NCBI GenBank assembly: GCA_014381725.1 | Contig: JACNLC010000034.1 | Coordinates: forward strand, 1-47,945 | Length of the DNA stretch: 47,945 nucleotides | From: Fidelibacterota bacterium | GTDB lineage: Bacteria > Fidelibacterota > Marinisomatia > SCGC-AAA003-L08 > JACNLC01 | Reading direction: 5' to 3' | Shown here: one piece after another, positions 28,024 through 35,956 of the stretch | Numbering within the stretch: the stretch's first letter is position 1 | Layout of the letters: every line of letters starts with the position of its first letter | Made by a program: the position numbers and the translations under genes | The notes under the pieces: generated by a model | What the model was told of the DNA's origin: nothing | The model's input: the letters and a program-made list of their open reading frames with translations, nothing else | Database searches by the model: none

Positions 28024-29049
28024 ATGAATTCCGAAAGCAATATTAAAATTCCCAAGTTATACTTTGATAATGATGCAAATTTGGATTTAATTCAGTCAAC
28101 AAAAGTTGCGATTATCGGTTATGGCAATCAGGGTCGGGCTCAAGCATTAAATCTAACAAATTCTGGTGTGGATGTAGTTGTTGGCCTTAGAGAAAATAGC
28201 AGTTCTTCCGCTAAGGCACTAAATGATGGTTTAGTTGTAAAATCAATATCCGATGCAACTCAATGGGCAGATGTAATTTCTCTGCTAATTCCCGATCAAG
28301 TTATGGCTGATGCATTTAATTCTGAGATTAAAGAAAGTCTCAAAATAAATCAAACTATATTGGTGTCTCACGGATATAATGTTCACTATAAACAAATCCA
28401 ACCACCGGATTTCATTGATGTTATTATGGTTGCACCAAGCGGACCGGGAAAACAGGTTCGTGAAGAATATGTTAACGGACGAGGAATCCCAAATCTAATT
28501 GCAGTCCATCAAGATTATACAGGAAACGCAAAGGACATTGCTCTTTCATACAGTAAAGCAATTGGAGGGACTCGTGCTGGAGCTTTCTTTTCAACTTTCA
28601 AGGAAGAAGTAGAAACGGATTTATTTGGAGAACAAGTTGTTTTAACTGGTGGAATACCAAAGCTAATACAGTCTGCATTTAAAGTATTGGTTGAAGCAGG
28701 ATATCAGCCAATTACAGCTTGGTTTGTATGCTATTATGAGCTTAAAACGATTGTAGATTCTTTCCACCAAAAGGGGTTTGCTTTTATGAACAAAGCCATA
28801 AGTGATACCGCAGAATACGGTGGTAAAACTCGTGGTGCGAGATTGATTAATGATTCTGTTGAAAATGAAATGAGAACAATTCTAAAAGAAATTCAAACAG
28901 GTAAATTTTTTGATGAGTGGAGCAAAGAATCCGAAAAAGGATTACCAAATTTACAGAAAATGAGGGAGAACGACCGTAAAACTCTTATTGAAGAAATAGG
29001 ACAATTTGTTATGAATCAAATCGCGAACAAAACAATAATTAAAAAATAA
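28024..29049 (+). CDS. Divergent ketol-acid reductoisomerase-like protein
   Basis: 341 residues, collinear with class I IlvC. The N-terminal Rossmann domain has Gly-Tyr-Gly-Asn-Gln-Gly-Arg-Ala, and the knotted C-terminal domain keeps Glu-Thr-Asp-Leu-Phe-Gly-Glu-Gln (Asp199, Glu203) and Thr-Ala-Glu-Tyr-Gly. Yet the catalytic Lys of the Ala-Pro-Lys-Gly-Pro-Gly motif is Ser139, and the first Glu of Phe-Glu-Cys-x-His-Glu is Val235 (Glu239 is kept). His116 is kept. No other branched-chain amino-acid gene is near. It may be a paralogue with another substrate or no activity. Likely co-transcribed with purL (nine-base gap) and the TPR gene. Confidence 0.85.
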   Translation: MNSESNIKIPKLYFDNDANLDLIQSTKVAIIGYGNQGRAQALNLTNSGVDVVVGLRENSSSSAKALNDGLVVKSISDATQWADVISLLIPDQVMADAFNSEIKESLKINQTILVSHGYNVHYKQIQPPDFIDVIMVAPSGPGKQVREEYVNGRGIPNLIAVHQDYTGNAKDIALSYSKAIGGTRAGAFFSTFKEEVETDLFGEQVVLTGGIPKLIQSAFKVLVEAGYQPITAWFVCYYELKTIVDSFHQKGFAFMNKAISDTAEYGGKTRGARLINDSVENEMRTILKEIQTGKFFDEWSKESEKGLPNLQKMRENDRKTLIEEIGQFVMNQIANKTIIKK

Positions 29050-29051
29050 TT

Positions 29052-30185
29052 GTGAAGAGTCTATTTTCCGTCGTTTTAAGGGTATTCACATCAATTGCAC
29101 TTGTTATTTGTTTGCTTTCAGCCGAGGAGAATCCAAATGCTGAAGAGCTACTTTGGATGGGAATTGATGCGATGTATAATTACAAATTCCAGAGTTCAAT
29201 TACTTTGTTAGATTCAGCTTATAGCATAAACCCTTCTCATCCTGTAATTCCATTTGTTACAATTGCAGCAAAATGGCAAGATGTTCAAACTACGGTTAGT
29301 TATGATTCGTCCTACGCAGTATTAAATCAAGAAATCGAAAAGACAATTCCTCTTTATAAAAAGCTCATTAGTCAGTATCCTGATTCTGCAGACTTTGTAT
29401 TGTATTTGGGTTCTTCGTATGGACTAAAAGCTAGAGTTGCACTTGCAAAAAAAGAGTGGTTAAAAGTTATTTCATCTGGATATAGTGGTTATAGATTAGT
29501 AAACAAAGCACAGAAGATGAATCCAGATTTGAAGGATACTTTTATGCCTTTGGGCTTGATGGAATATTTCGCAAGTCGTTCATCTCTGCCAGTTCAGTTG
29601 GCTGCGGATTTAGTAGGAATTCACTCAAATAAAGAAGATGGATTAAACAAACTCAAAATTGCCGCTTTAGAATCAAAATACAGTTGGATTGAATCATCAA
29701 ATGCGCTGACTTATGCCTATTTACATCTTGAGAAAGATTTTGAAGAAGCTTTAAAATGGGTGAGACCTCTTGTAGAGCATTTCCCGGAGAATCCGTTTTT
29801 CCTATTTTTAAAAGCTGAAGCATTGGCTAAACTTGATAGATGGGATGATGTCAAAATATTATATCCAAAATTGCATACTTTTATAGAGGATGGTCCATTT
29901 TTACAACAAAACGAGTCTCAACTTAAAATGAATTATATTGAATCACTTTATGAGTTTAATCAACGGAATTATGATGCAACAATCAAAAAAACTTCGTGGA
30001 TGATAGAAAATTACTATATGGAATTTGATTGGCTTTTGGGATTTGCTCATTTGTTAAGAGGTAATTCATATAAAGAATTGGGGATGTTAAATAAAGCATA
30101 TTGGGATTATGAAATAGTTACAAAGCTAGATAATAATTATCCAGAAGTAGAAGAAGCAAAAGACCTTATAAAGAAGCTGAAGTGA
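29052..30185 (+). CDS. Exported TPR-repeat protein
   Basis: 377 residues starting at GTG two bases after the KARI-like gene. Residues 1-24 are a Sec signal peptide ending in Leu-Ser-Ala-Glu. The rest is helical with TPR-like spacing (for instance Asp-Leu-Val-Gly, Ala-Leu-Ala-Lys-Leu-Asp-Arg-Trp, and the last unit near Leu-Arg-Gly-Asn-Ser-Tyr-Lys-Glu-Leu-Gly). No catalytic motif. A periplasmic scaffold role is inferred only from the repeats. No terminator is seen after it. Confidence 0.72.
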   Translation: MKSLFSVVLRVFTSIALVICLLSAEENPNAEELLWMGIDAMYNYKFQSSITLLDSAYSINPSHPVIPFVTIAAKWQDVQTTVSYDSSYAVLNQEIEKTIPLYKKLISQYPDSADFVLYLGSSYGLKARVALAKKEWLKVISSGYSGYRLVNKAQKMNPDLKDTFMPLGLMEYFASRSSLPVQLAADLVGIHSNKEDGLNKLKIAALESKYSWIESSNALTYAYLHLEKDFEEALKWVRPLVEHFPENPFFLFLKAEALAKLDRWDDVKILYPKLHTFIEDGPFLQQNESQLKMNYIESLYEFNQRNYDATIKKTSWMIENYYMEFDWLLGFAHLLRGNSYKELGMLNKAYWDYEIVTKLDNNYPEVEEAKDLIKKLK

Positions 30186-30257
30186 CTAAGAGAATTGGAG
30201 AAAATGAGAGAAAAACAGATAACAGTTAATGGTTATTGAGAAATTTAAGATAGAAAA

Positions 30258-30276
30258 TTGTCAGAATCTCCGATTA
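30258..30276 (+). repeat. TGTCAGAATC repeat box
   Basis: Third copy in the window of the box seen at 144 and 303 (here TTGTCAGAATCTCCGATTA). It sits in the 113-base gap where the TPR gene and the methyltransferase gene converge. No gene or terminator is seen there. Confidence 0.5.
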
Positions 30277-30298
30277 GTATAATTGCGCTGAAAACTCC

Positions 30299-31417
30299 TT
30301 ATTGTCCTAAAAAATGTTTCTTAATTGAATCTTTTAATGCACTTGATAAAAATGTTGGTACTGCATTTCCAATTTGTAAATTTTTATCACTTCTTGTACC
30401 ATAGAAAACATAATTATCTGGAAAACATTGTATTCTTGCTCCCTCTCTTGTCGTAAGTGGCCTTGGCGCTTTCGGATGAATACATCTTGAAGATGAAGGA
30501 GTACTTAAATTTCTTGTAATTGTTGTACTTGGTCTATTCCACCAAAGCCTACAATAAGTATTTGCAAAACCACTTTTTGGTCTTAATTCTTCAGGTAAAT
30601 CATTTGGAGTTCCGCCATCAGGAAGTTTTTCCATAATCTTCACTAAATTCTCATTATTATTTGGAGCGTTATGATCCATTAATTTTTCATGAGCATTTTT
30701 TCTCATCAATTTTTGAAATTCATTTGCTGGTTCAGTAGAATATTCAAAACTTTCTTCACTGCTTTTAATAAATGGAAGGTCGCTTATCGCTTCTGCCAAA
30801 GTTAAATATGGTTTTAACTCTTGTGTCAAAAGGGTTTGCCCTTCTTCTGGATTATAGTGTGTTGGCTCAGGATAACTAAATTTGGAATTAAGTTTTGTTC
30901 CTATCATTATAACTCTTTCTCTTACTTGCGGAGCTCCATAATCTGCAGAATTAAAAACTTTATAAACAACTTTATATCCTAATGATTCAAACAAAGAGAT
31001 TATTGTTTTTAATAATTCTCCACCTAGCATAGATAAAAGACCTTTTACATTCTCAAATAAGAAGACTTTTGGATCTATCTCTTTGAGAATCCTATAATAC
31101 TCTTGAAACAATTTACCTTTTGGGTCATCTATCAATCTTTTACCAACTGTTGAATATGATTGACATGGTGGTCCTCCAACTATTAAATCAATTTCCCCTT
31201 TTTTTATTCCGAAATCTTTTTCTAAGTCTTCAATTCCAAATTCTTTAATATCTTTGCAATAAACTTTTACAGAAGGATGATTTAGCTCATATGCTTTTGC
31301 CATGTTCGGTAATATTTCATTTGCTGCAATAATTTCAAAATTATCATTATGAGCAAAGCCAAAACTTAATCCTCCAACTCCTGCAAATAAATCTATAATT
31401 TTAATTTTCTTAGCCAT
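30299..31417 (-). CDS. DNA (cytosine-5)-methyltransferase
   Basis: 372 residues. All main C5-MTase motifs appear in order: I Asp-Leu-Phe-Ala-Gly-Val-Gly-Gly, IV Gly-Gly-Pro-Pro-Cys-Gln-Ser-Tyr-Ser (catalytic Cys near residue 84), VI Glu-Asn-Val-Lys-Gly, VIII Gln-Val-Arg-Glu-Arg-Val, then a variable target-recognition part and IX/X Gln-Ile-Gly-Asn-Ala-Val-Pro. The recognition sequence cannot be read. It lies nine bases after the broken endonuclease gene, as in a type II restriction-modification unit. Confidence 0.95.
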   Translation of the reverse strand: MAKKIKIIDLFAGVGGLSFGFAHNDNFEIIAANEILPNMAKAYELNHPSVKVYCKDIKEFGIEDLEKDFGIKKGEIDLIVGGPPCQSYSTVGKRLIDDPKGKLFQEYYRILKEIDPKVFLFENVKGLLSMLGGELLKTIISLFESLGYKVVYKVFNSADYGAPQVRERVIMIGTKLNSKFSYPEPTHYNPEEGQTLLTQELKPYLTLAEAISDLPFIKSSEESFEYSTEPANEFQKLMRKNAHEKLMDHNAPNNNENLVKIMEKLPDGGTPNDLPEELRPKSGFANTYCRLWWNRPSTTITRNLSTPSSSRCIHPKAPRPLTTREGARIQCFPDNYVFYGTRSDKNLQIGNAVPTFLSSALKDSIKKHFLGQ

Positions 31418-31426
31418 AGTTATGCT

Positions 31427-32220
31427 TTATGAAAAAGATAAATCAGTATATTTAGGAGGATTTTCAGTTAGTTTCCAAGCAAAATAATTTTGATCTATAT
31501 TAAAAACTGTTTGACCTTCCATTTGTTGTCTTGTTATCCAGTTAACACTATCATCATCAATTTCATCTATTTTTACGAAAGCGACTTGCCCATTAAATAA
31601 ATCAAAATGAATTACCATTGAAGAAATGTTTTCTTCACTTTTGATTTTTATAGCTTCCAAAACTTTATGTTGTTTAATGTCGTTAATCCCCTGAAATCCT
31701 GATTGAACTTCAACTCTAACTTTTTCACCATTTTTTAAATTGATTTGTAAATCTGCTTTTGGTGTTCTTTTGAAAGTCTCAATATTTACTAAATCGTCAT
31801 CTCCGATTAAATCGATATTCTCAATATCAACTTCAAAAACTTGACTTAAAGCATTTAAAAATATGAGGAAATTACAAAACCACGCATCCATGAAAAATAA
31901 ACCCCTTCTGGTCTTCTGCCTTGATTGTTTAATCTTACAATGATGTTATGAGTTTTTAATTTGTTAAAAACTGTTTTTATGTTTTCATCACAAAACAAAT
32001 CTAAGTCTTCAACTTTTATATCTTCAACAACTAAATCATTTATTTTTGTAACGATTTTAAGAAGTCTATCATTAAGTAAATCAATATAATTATAATCAAC
32101 TGTTGGAACTATATCTTTTGCTGCAAAAAATGCCTTAACTCCATTTTGGTTTGTAAAGCCAAGTATTTCTCTATATTCCTTGAAATATTTTGTATCTATT
32201 AGTGTCATATTGTTTCCCAT
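31427..32220 (-). pseudogene. Type II restriction endonuclease, split by a one-base frameshift
   Basis: Two overlapping frames, 32220-31855 (121 residues) and 31891-31427 (154 residues), look like halves of one protein of about 264 residues. In the overlap a run of five T stands; one added T would fuse Ser-Ser-Tyr-Phe directly to Leu-Asn-Ala-Leu-Ser. The C-terminal half has a candidate nuclease core: Pro-Lys-Ala-Asp-Leu-Gln-Ile, then Val-Arg-Val-Glu-Val-Gln-Ser-Gly, a PD-(D/E)xK-like arrangement with Gln in place of Lys. Family not recognised; assignment rests on this core and on the methyltransferase beside it. A sequencing error in the T run is equally possible. Confidence 0.65.
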
Positions 32221-32539
32221 AAAAAGTAAAAGTTATTTGTATTATATAAGTTTTGTCTTTGTTGCAAGATTAAAATTCGTTTTCGTAGCGTAGCGGAGAA
32301 AACATCAGTTATCCCTCTTTTATATAAAAAAACAAATTCATTCCCCTTTTTAGAAAGCCTATCATTATTTTAAATCTTAGAAAAATATTTTTTGAATTGC
32401 ACATAATGTCTATATATACGACCTATGGCGTTTATTTTTCCCTTATGTCTTTGAAAGAATTACAATATGTTTTTATTGTGTATTCTATATCTTTTTTTAA
32501 GTAACAAATTCTTATATTCATCCAAGGTCAGCATGATTA
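32221..32539. other. AT-rich intergenic stretch in the accessory region
   Basis: About 320 bases without a convincing gene. It holds an imperfect hairpin GTTTTC/GAAAAC (32279-32284 with 32298-32303) whose loop contains a doubled CGTAG, and otherwise very AT-rich DNA that probably includes the minus-strand promoter of the restriction-modification genes. Confidence 0.5.
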
Positions 32540-32713
32540 AATTTAGTCAAATTCTCTTGTATCATCAAAACATTATTAATGCATAAAAATGCAATAAATT
32601 TACTTATGATAAAATTATCGTCAGGGTTCAAATATCTAAAGTAAAATAGGGTCTTGTACTCCTGCTTGCTCAAAACCTCTTGCTCTAAGTGCCCAAGAAT
32701 CACATTGTCCGCA
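32540..32713 (-). repeat. Direct repeat A: displaced copy of the queC 3' end
   Basis: Matches 33771-33933 along its length, with scattered substitutions and an 11-base internal addition. On the minus strand 32713-32639 still reads the last 25 codons of queC and its stop, Cys-Gly-Gln-Cys-Asp-Ser then Trp where queC has Cys, ending Gln-Asp-Pro-Ile-Leu-Leu. It is a gene fragment, not a working gene. Confidence 0.9.
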
Positions 32714-32797
32714 TTACATAGCCATTTGCAGAAACCAAATAGTCTGTAATGTGATGTTCTAATCATTTTTCTTTAGTATCTGAACTCATAATCTTTG

Positions 32798-33679
32798 TTA
32801 ACTTTCCTCATAATAATACGAGTAATCAATTCCTTTCATAAACATTTCTTGGTTGTCGATTTGATTAGTTAGTGCATTTTTTAGCAACTTTTTTAAGATG
32901 TTGCTGTTTGCTGAACTTTTTACCATTGCGTTCATATAATCTGCTTTGCTTATTTTGCTCCAATCAATGCAATATTTCAGGCGTTTTTTCAATATCAAAT
33001 CCAGCCATATACGGGTAGTTCTGCCGTTGCCTTCCATAAATGGATGTGCAATGTTCATTTCTATATATTTCTCAACAATTTCATCAAATGTATTTTCTGG
33101 CATTTCTTCTATTTGTTTTAATGTAGCACCAAGGAATTTTGAAACTGCAAATCGAAATCCGCCTTTCGAAATGTTTTTTTTTCTGATTTGTCCGGCAAAA
33201 TCGTACAGCCCACCAAACAAATAAGCGTGAATTTGTTGTAACCCTTTGGTTGTGCCAACCTCTATGCTGTTGATAAAAGAACTTTCAAAAAGTGCATAGG
33301 CCTTTGTTTTGCTTTTTCCATCAATGCTTTCATCGCTAAAGGTAAACCATTCGATGAAACGGTTGGCTTTTGTTCCGGGAAAACTTTTACCTAAAGTAAT
33401 TATACCATTGTAATCAAGCATATCGCTCATTCTCTTTTTACCATCAGGTGCAAGAAGTTTCAACTGGGTAGTGGCACTAACCAGTTGGCTGTTTTCTCTC
33501 TTTAACTTGGCTTTAAGGTATTTCCAATAGTTGCGAGTTTTTGTATAGTCGTTTTGGTTGGTAAGAACGGCTACTATATCTAATACAGAAAACCACCACT
33601 TGGAGTTTTGCTCATCCCATAAAGCCCGTACTTCGCGGTCGTCAAAAAAGCGTATGGATATTTTTTGCTGTTCGTTCAT
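32798..33679 (-). CDS. BRO-N / Fic-domain protein
   Basis: 293 residues. The N-terminal 110 residues (Phe-Phe-Asp-Asp-Arg-Glu-Val-Arg, Trp-Trp-Phe-Ser-Val-Leu-Asp-Ile-Val) look like a BRO-N-type domain found in phage antirepressors. The rest is a Fic domain with the full catalytic motif [12 protein letters not shown] near residue 214, and [14 protein letters not shown] before it. Fic proteins usually transfer AMP to target proteins. I see no Ser/Thr-x3-Glu-Gly inhibitory helix. Its ATG overlaps the stop of a 29-codon frame upstream. It stands between direct repeats of the queC end, so it is probably imported. Confidence 0.85.
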   Translation of the reverse strand: MNEQQKISIRFFDDREVRALWDEQNSKWWFSVLDIVAVLTNQNDYTKTRNYWKYLKAKLKRENSQLVSATTQLKLLAPDGKKRMSDMLDYNGIITLGKSFPGTKANRFIEWFTFSDESIDGKSKTKAYALFESSFINSIEVGTTKGLQQIHAYLFGGLYDFAGQIRKKNISKGGFRFAVSKFLGATLKQIEEMPENTFDEIVEKYIEMNIAHPFMEGNGRTTRIWLDLILKKRLKYCIDWSKISKADYMNAMVKSSANSNILKKLLKNALTNQIDNQEMFMKGIDYSYYYEES

Positions 33680-33765
33680 TTTAGACCTTGATTAATTCTG
33701 GTATTTTTGATTGCTTTTGCAAGATGTACATCTTCTAAGTTGATAAGTGCTTTAATATCAAACAT
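33676..33765 (-). CDS. Possible 29-residue leader ORF of the Fic gene
   Basis: ATG at 33765, stop TGA overlapping the Fic start (ATGA). The peptide begins Met-Phe-Asp-Ile-Lys-Ala-Leu and ends Gln-Gly-Leu-Lys. It could be a real small protein, a translational leader, or the remnant of a truncated partner gene. No family recognised. Confidence 0.35.
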   Translation of the reverse strand: MFDIKALINLEDVHLAKAIKNTRINQGLK

Positions 33766-33770
33766 AATCG

Positions 33771-33933
33771 AATTTAGTCATATTCTCTTGTATCATCAAA
33801 ACATTATAATGCGATAAATTTAACAATGATAAAATCATCGTCAGGTTTCAAATTTCTAAAGTAAAATCGGGTCTTGTATTCCAGCTTGCTCAAAACCTCT
33901 TGCTCTAAGTGCGCAAGAATCACATTGTCCGCA
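33771..33933 (-). repeat. Direct repeat B: native queC 3' end and downstream DNA
   Basis: Counterpart of repeat A (32540-32713), same orientation. It covers the last 25 codons of queC, its stop and about 85 bases beyond. The Fic module lies between the two copies. Confidence 0.9.
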
Positions 33934-34518
33934 AGGAGTATCTTCCATTTCATAACAACTCCAAGTTAAATGAAGCGGAGCGTTCAATTCATTTGCCTTT
34001 ACAATTATTTCTTTTTTCGACAGATCAATAATTGGAGTAATAATTTTTATTTGTGTTTCAGGTTTTGTGCCTTTCTCGATAGTTTTCTCAAAAGCATCGT
34101 AGAAAGTTCTTCTGCAATCGGGATATCCTGATGAATCTTCTTCAACAGCTCCGATATAAATTGCGTTTGCATTTATAACTTCTGCCCAGCTTGTTGCAAT
34201 AGCCAAAATATTGGCATTCCTAAACGGGACATAGGAAATTGGTATTTTAGAATTATCCAAATCCGCATTTGGTACTGGAATAGTGTTATCCGTCAAACAC
34301 GAACCACCAATTTCATTCAAATAGTTTATATCAACTACTAAGCGTTCTTGCACTTCATAATAATCGGCAATATCGGTAAATGCCTTCAATTCCCGTTTTT
34401 CAGTTCTTTGACCATAGTTAAGATGAAGAAATGCTAAATCATAATCATCACAATTTGCAAATGCACTTGTAACACAACTATCCATTCCTCCTGATACTAA
34501 CACGATTGCCTTTTTCAA
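33856..34518 (-). CDS. queC: 7-cyano-7-deazaguanine synthase
   Basis: 220 residues; converts 7-carboxy-7-deazaguanine to preQ0 with ATP and ammonia on the queuosine pathway. The P-loop is Ser-Gly-Gly-Met-Asp-Ser near residue 9, and the zinc site is Cys-Tyr-Glu-Met-Glu-Asp-Thr-Pro-Cys-Gly-Gln-Cys-Asp-Ser-Cys near residue 190. Start TTG preceded by GAGGAG; one base after queE. Its 3' end is duplicated beside the Fic gene. Confidence 0.96.
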   Translation of the reverse strand: MKKAIVLVSGGMDSCVTSAFANCDDYDLAFLHLNYGQRTEKRELKAFTDIADYYEVQERLVVDINYLNEIGGSCLTDNTIPVPNADLDNSKIPISYVPFRNANILAIATSWAEVINANAIYIGAVEEDSSGYPDCRRTFYDAFEKTIEKGTKPETQIKIITPIIDLSKKEIIVKANELNAPLHLTWSCYEMEDTPCGQCDSCALRARGFEQAGIQDPILL

Positions 34519-34519
34519 A

Positions 34520-35161
34520 TCATACTCCTCTGGTTTTGTGATCCCAAATAATTTTATGAAGTTGCAATTGCAGGCGACAATCCAAGTTATCTTCTAAAAT
34601 CCACGAAGCAAGTAGTTTCGGTGAAATTGTTTTAAAAACCGGTGCTAACAATACGGTACATTTATCTAGCAAATTATATTCAATGAGTTTTGATTTAGTC
34701 CATTCATAATCATCAACATTTCCGATAACAAATTTTACTTCATCGTGAGGTTGAAGCTCATCTATAATTGACCACAAATTATTGTTATCCATTTTACTTG
34801 ATGGACATTTGAAATCTACAAATTTTATAACTTCTCTCGGAACAATAGTGGTAGAAATTGAACCGTTAGTTTCAAGTAGGACAGTATAATTATTTGAGAT
34901 TAACTGTTTCATAAGAAAAACTACATTTTCTTGTAATAAAGGTTCTCCGCCTGTAATTTCGACTAACTTACAGTTGTATTCTCCGATTTTATTTAGGATT
35001 TCATCAATCTTCAAAGCTGAACCATCTTCGTATGCATAGCCAGTATCACAATATGAGCAACGAAGGTTACATTTTGCAAGTCGAATAAAAATGCAAGGTT
35101 TACCTGCATGAGTTGACTCTCCCTGAATGCTGTAAAATATCTCATTAATGTTCAATATCAT
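34520..35161 (-). CDS. queE: 7-carboxy-7-deazaguanine synthase
   Basis: 213 residues, a radical-SAM enzyme that ring-contracts carboxytetrahydropterin. The cluster motif is Cys-Asn-Leu-Arg-Cys-Ser-Tyr-Cys-Asp (Cys-x3-Cys-x2-Cys, about 31-38), preceded by Tyr-Ser-Ile-Gln-Gly-Glu-Ser and followed by Glu-Ile-Thr-Gly-Gly-Glu-Pro-Leu. Operon with queC; queD and a tgt gene are not here. No preQ1 riboswitch is evident upstream. Confidence 0.95.
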   Translation of the reverse strand: MILNINEIFYSIQGESTHAGKPCIFIRLAKCNLRCSYCDTGYAYEDGSALKIDEILNKIGEYNCKLVEITGGEPLLQENVVFLMKQLISNNYTVLLETNGSISTTIVPREVIKFVDFKCPSSKMDNNNLWSIIDELQPHDEVKFVIGNVDDYEWTKSKLIEYNLLDKCTVLLAPVFKTISPKLLASWILEDNLDCRLQLQLHKIIWDHKTRGV

Positions 35162-35524
35162 ACAATAATTTAGTATGTTATATGGGATTAGCCCAACAGA
35201 TAGATTGAAAAATTAATTAACTCAATCACAAATCTTGTAGGAAGTATCCAGCAAAAACCATGACACGGAAGAGACATAGTATTCAGTAAAAATATAATTG
35301 TATTATTATATGTGAGATTAATAAATTCATAAAATAAATAAAATAGAATCGTATAAAATATATGTAATCATCATATATTTAATAGCTCGATATTAAAGAG
35401 TATTTGTTGAGTATCATTAATAATTGATTGTCAATTTGAATGTTATTCTAAAACTCTCTTTAAGATGAGTGTTAGGCGAATCATAGGTAATGGTTCGGAT
35501 AGTTAAGTTAATTAAAGGAATATC
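35162..35524. other. AT-rich divergent intergenic region between queE and the cold-shock gene
   Basis: About 360 bases, no gene found. It must contain promoters for queE (minus) and the cold-shock gene (plus). Several overlapping A/T runs resemble -10 boxes but none stands out. A long 5' leader for the cold-shock gene is possible, as in other csp genes. Confidence 0.5.
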
Positions 35525-35734
35525 ATGTCAGATATAAAACAGGGAACCGTTAAATGGTTCAACAATACTAAGGGCTTCGGATTCATTGAATGTGAAGGTG
35601 AAAAAGACTTATTTGTTCATATGAACGATATCATTATGGATGGATATAAAACTCTTCAAGAAAATCAAAAAGTAGAGTTTGAAATTGGTGAAGGTCGTAA
35701 AGGACCAGCTGCTAAAAATGTGAAGCCTGTATAG
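35525..35734 (+). CDS. Cold-shock domain protein
   Basis: 69 residues, the usual CspA size; a single OB fold that binds single-stranded RNA or DNA. RNP1 is Lys-Gly-Phe-Gly-Phe-Ile-Glu and RNP2 is Leu-Phe-Val-His-Met; the start Gly-Thr-Val-Lys-Trp-Phe-Asn is typical. Ribosome site AAAGGA ends six bases before the ATG. A strong terminator follows. Confidence 0.96.
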   Translation: MSDIKQGTVKWFNNTKGFGFIECEGEKDLFVHMNDIIMDGYKTLQENQKVEFEIGEGRKGPAAKNVKPV

Positions 35735-35770
35735 GGATCCCTTTTTAAGAGGTCAATATAGAATTAGTGT

Positions 35771-35799
35771 AAAAGCCACCTCATTGAGGTGGCTTTTTT
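35771..35799 (+). terminator. Intrinsic terminator of the cold-shock gene
   Basis: Stem GCCACCTC/GAGGTGGC (35775-35782 with 35786-35793), 3-base loop, then six T. Confidence 0.94.
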
Positions 35800-35956
35800 G
35801 TTTATAGAATTTGCTGGAAAATTAAAGATAGTATCAAACCTTAAATCATTATTAAAATTAATGCTGAATTTTATAATAAATAACTGAATTGAGACAATAA
35901 AATTGTTTCTAATACAATTACAACTTTTAACATAAAGAATTAGACAGGAGAGAAAT

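Noticed and set aside
32518-32766. An 82-residue minus-strand gene
   Set aside because: It runs in the wrong frame over the displaced queC fragment; the similarity is to queC in another frame.
35162-35300. preQ1 riboswitch before queE
   Set aside because: I looked for the class I pattern (short stem, C-rich loop, A-rich tail with CTAA) and did not find a convincing match.
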